Origin: SURF-13 sp038924245
GTDB taxonomy: Bacteria > Pseudomonadota > Gammaproteobacteria > SURF-13
Length of the DNA stretch: 64,000 nucleotides
NCBI GenBank assembly: GCA_038924245.1
Contig: JBCKVB010000003.1
Coordinates: 1 to 64,000 of the forward strand
Direction of reading: 5' to 3'
Part shown: positions 63,301 to 64,000 of the stretch, in pieces
Layout: every line of letters begins with the position of its first letter
Numbering within the stretch: the stretch's first letter is position 1
Notes under the pieces: generated by a model
Seen by the model: the letters and a program-made list of their open reading frames with translations, nothing else
What the model was told of the DNA's origin: nothing
Databases searched by the model: none
Translations under genes and position numbers: made by a program

Positions 63301-63906
63301 ATCAATCTCGCGGCGATTGAAGAGTTTAACGAGCAATCCGAACGCAAGAATTATCTCGACGCGCAGTGCGCGGATTTGAACGAGGCGCTCGCCACCCTGG
63401 AAGAGGCAATCCGCAAGATAGACCGCGAGACGCGCGCGCGTTTCAAGGCCACCTACGACAAGGTCAACGACGGCTTCAAGGCCCTGTTCCCGCGCCTGTT
63501 TGGCGGCGGCCAGGCATATCTGGAGATGACCGGCGACGATCTACTCAACACCGGCGTTACGGTGATGGCGCGCCCGCCGGGCAAGCGCAACAGCACCATC
63601 CATTTGCTGTCCGGCGGCGAGAAGGCGTTGACCACCGTGGCGCTGATCTTCTCCATTTTTGAGCTCAACCCCGCCCCGTTCTGCATGCTGGACGAGGTGG
63701 ACGCCTCCCTGGATGAAGCTAACGTCGGACGCTTCTGCGAGCTGGTGAATGAAATGTCGAAACGCATACAGTTCATCATCGTCACCCACAACAAGGTGAC
63801 CATGGAGATGGTGAATCAGCTGATCGGCGTCACCATGCAGGAGGCGGGCGTGTCGCGCCTGGTGGCGGTGGATATAGACGAAGCAGTGCAATTGGCGGCG
63901 ATGTAA
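60397..63906 (+). CDS. smc: Chromosome segregation ATPase SMC
   Basis: The 1169-residue condensin subunit has the N-terminal head with Walker A GPNGCGKSNVIDAV (about residue 32), a long coiled coil (about 165-500), the hinge (about 505-660, starting STGVAAWLAQQGL), a second coiled coil, and the C-terminal head. In the last, signature LSGGEKALTTVAL lies near residue 1071 and Walker B CMLDEVDASLDEANV near 1095. Coiled coils are very rich in Gln, Ala, Arg and Glu. It acts in chromosome compaction and segregation, normally with ScpA and ScpB. zipA follows. Confidence 0.96.
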   Translation: MRLSKIKLSGFKSFVDPTLLHLPSSLVGVVGPNGCGKSNVIDAVRWVMGEISAKSLRGDSMTDVIFNGSSTRKPVGQAMVEIVFDNSDHSLGGQYAAYSEIAIKREVSRDGQSSYYLNGARCRRRDVIDVFLGTGLGPHSYAIIEQGMISRLIEAKPEDLRVFLEEAAGISKYKERRRETETRIAHTRENLARLNDVRGEIEKQLEHLQRQSSAAQRYQRLKEEERRLKAELLALRLRGLQNEGAEQSRAISGQETELEAALAKQREIEAGIEKLRAAQDDIAAHFNSVQARFYNVGAEIARVEQAIQHARERREQSGRDLEQAGHALRETGAHLEADRARITELNGELAQIEPALHGSADARQAADAALNQAEQAMRQWQDKWEAHQEQRALLTQAEQVERTRLEHLQQQHAQLQQRLERLQAERETLPPAAIEQDIQLLDSEHAEQQRQLQRLQQEGAELQARITQLREAIARDSAQLQAHRTALEPRRAELTSLSALQQAALGKGSTGVAAWLAQQGLQDAPRLAEGLEVESGWEDAVEAVLHFYLGAVCVHGLQGVAAALAQPPAALAILDLDAPACAHARGPAPALLDKVRAAPARLDALLGHVYTAESLTEALTLTPRMQTHESVITRDGLWLGNGWLRVTREEDASAGVLWREHELKQLAPEVRRRSDEIAAAQQQLDAAQEELAQLERRREAMQEDMQETHRAHGDVQAQLRGKQTHLAQLRTRHEQIQNEIEELQLQSATVLDDVHAAQRRLREAESGGAALTQQGVEQARERDAFTQALEQARQAARAAHEEAHQLALREQSLRAALSAAGQGVERMQQQLRQLQARLDELRRGLTEGEAPLAALQAELQQWLQQRAQAESDLARARAHLEEHDQSLRGAEQERHRAEQVAQENRALLETLRLKAQELKVRAQGLQEQIREAGHEPEALLQELDGAAYEAERQTRLDGVTQKIQRLGPINLAAIEEFNEQSERKNYLDAQCADLNEALATLEEAIRKIDRETRARFKATYDKVNDGFKALFPRLFGGGQAYLEMTGDDLLNTGVTVMARPPGKRNSTIHLLSGGEKALTTVALIFSIFELNPAPFCMLDEVDASLDEANVGRFCELVNEMSKRIQFIIVTHNKVTMEMVNQLIGVTMQEAGVSRLVAVDIDEAVQLAAM

Positions 63907-63932
63907 TCCTTGACGAAACAGCGGGTCGAACG

Positions 63933-64000
63933 ATGGAACTGCGCGTAATGTTAATTCTGGCCGGCGCGTTGCTCGTTCTCGGCTTGTATCTGTGGGAAAG
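63933..64000 (+). CDS. zipA: Cell division protein ZipA, N-terminus (cut by window edge)
   Basis: From ATG 63933 the frame reads MELRVMLILAGALLVLGLYLWE and continues past the window end. This is the short periplasmic tail and N-terminal membrane anchor of ZipA, which tethers FtsZ. Position directly after smc is the usual gammaproteobacterial order. Only 22 codons are visible. Confidence 0.8.
   Translation, partial: MELRVMLILAGALLVLGLYLWE

Overview
The window reads as chromosomal DNA of a GC-rich gammaproteobacterium. The evidence is gene order and content: pilMNOPQ-aroK-aroB, divergent ponA, smc followed by zipA, the tig-clpP-clpX-lon-hup block, polA next to a DUF2782 gene and a kinase-type thrB, and System II cytochrome c maturation (resB-ccsB). 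I cannot name the genus. Both edges cut genes: an isochorismatase-family gene on the left and zipA on the right.

Layout: 1-6.6 kb (minus strand) holds an isochorismatase fragment, a tripartite RND efflux operon and pcm. 6.7-11.3 kb (plus) holds a TPP riboswitch and thiC, which is split by a structured ~290-bp insertion, then pip-dtd and a small secreted/membrane pair. 11.3-27.8 kb (minus) holds hemE, an AbrB/Doc toxin-antitoxin pair, a gltBD unit bounded by inverted repeats, dgt-like, aroB, aroK and the pilMNOPQ type IV pilus operon. 28-36 kb (plus) holds ponA, a conserved gene, a repeat array, a DnaA-box cluster, priA, argS and a SPOR protein. 36-38.2 kb (minus) holds thrB, DUF2782 and a LOG-family gene. 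38.2-44.5 kb (plus) holds polA, resB and ccsB. 44.5-46.9 kb is a repeat-rich stretch with a cNMP-binding gene, a PilZ remnant, tRNA-Pro and ispB. 46.9-56.9 kb (plus) holds rplU-rpmA, tRNA-Leu, tig-clpP-clpX-lon-hup, tRNA-Val, tRNA-Asp, ppiD and a DUF3579 gene. 56.9-64 kb holds dksA, a cbbY-like/FGGY-kinase convergent pair, queF and smc-zipA.

The most unusual content is repeats. A family of short hairpins with loop cores GGGA, AGGA or GGATG recurs at eight or more places: in intergenic arrays, inside priA and polA in frame, and at the 5' end of the FGGY kinase gene. Several copies (GTACAGGGATGTAC, GCACAGGGATGTGC) match the known high-affinity CsrA/RsmA RNA consensus RUACARGGAUGU with GGA in the loop. 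Copies inside genes always have the GGA on the coding strand. In priA the repeat sits where most of the winged-helix domain is missing. In polA it sits in a 3'-5' exonuclease domain that has lost its catalytic acids. In the FGGY kinase it appears to supply the ribosome binding site and start codon. These repeats are the best candidate here for an undescribed system: dispersed RNA elements that could bind a CsrA-type regulator. The functional reading is inference.

Other unusual points are the stop-containing, highly structured insertion in thiC; the gltBD cassette between perfect 21-bp inverted repeats; a five-hairpin TIR element between ccsB and the cNMP gene; five tandem 23-bp repeats between queF and smc; and a cluster of DnaA boxes ahead of priA.
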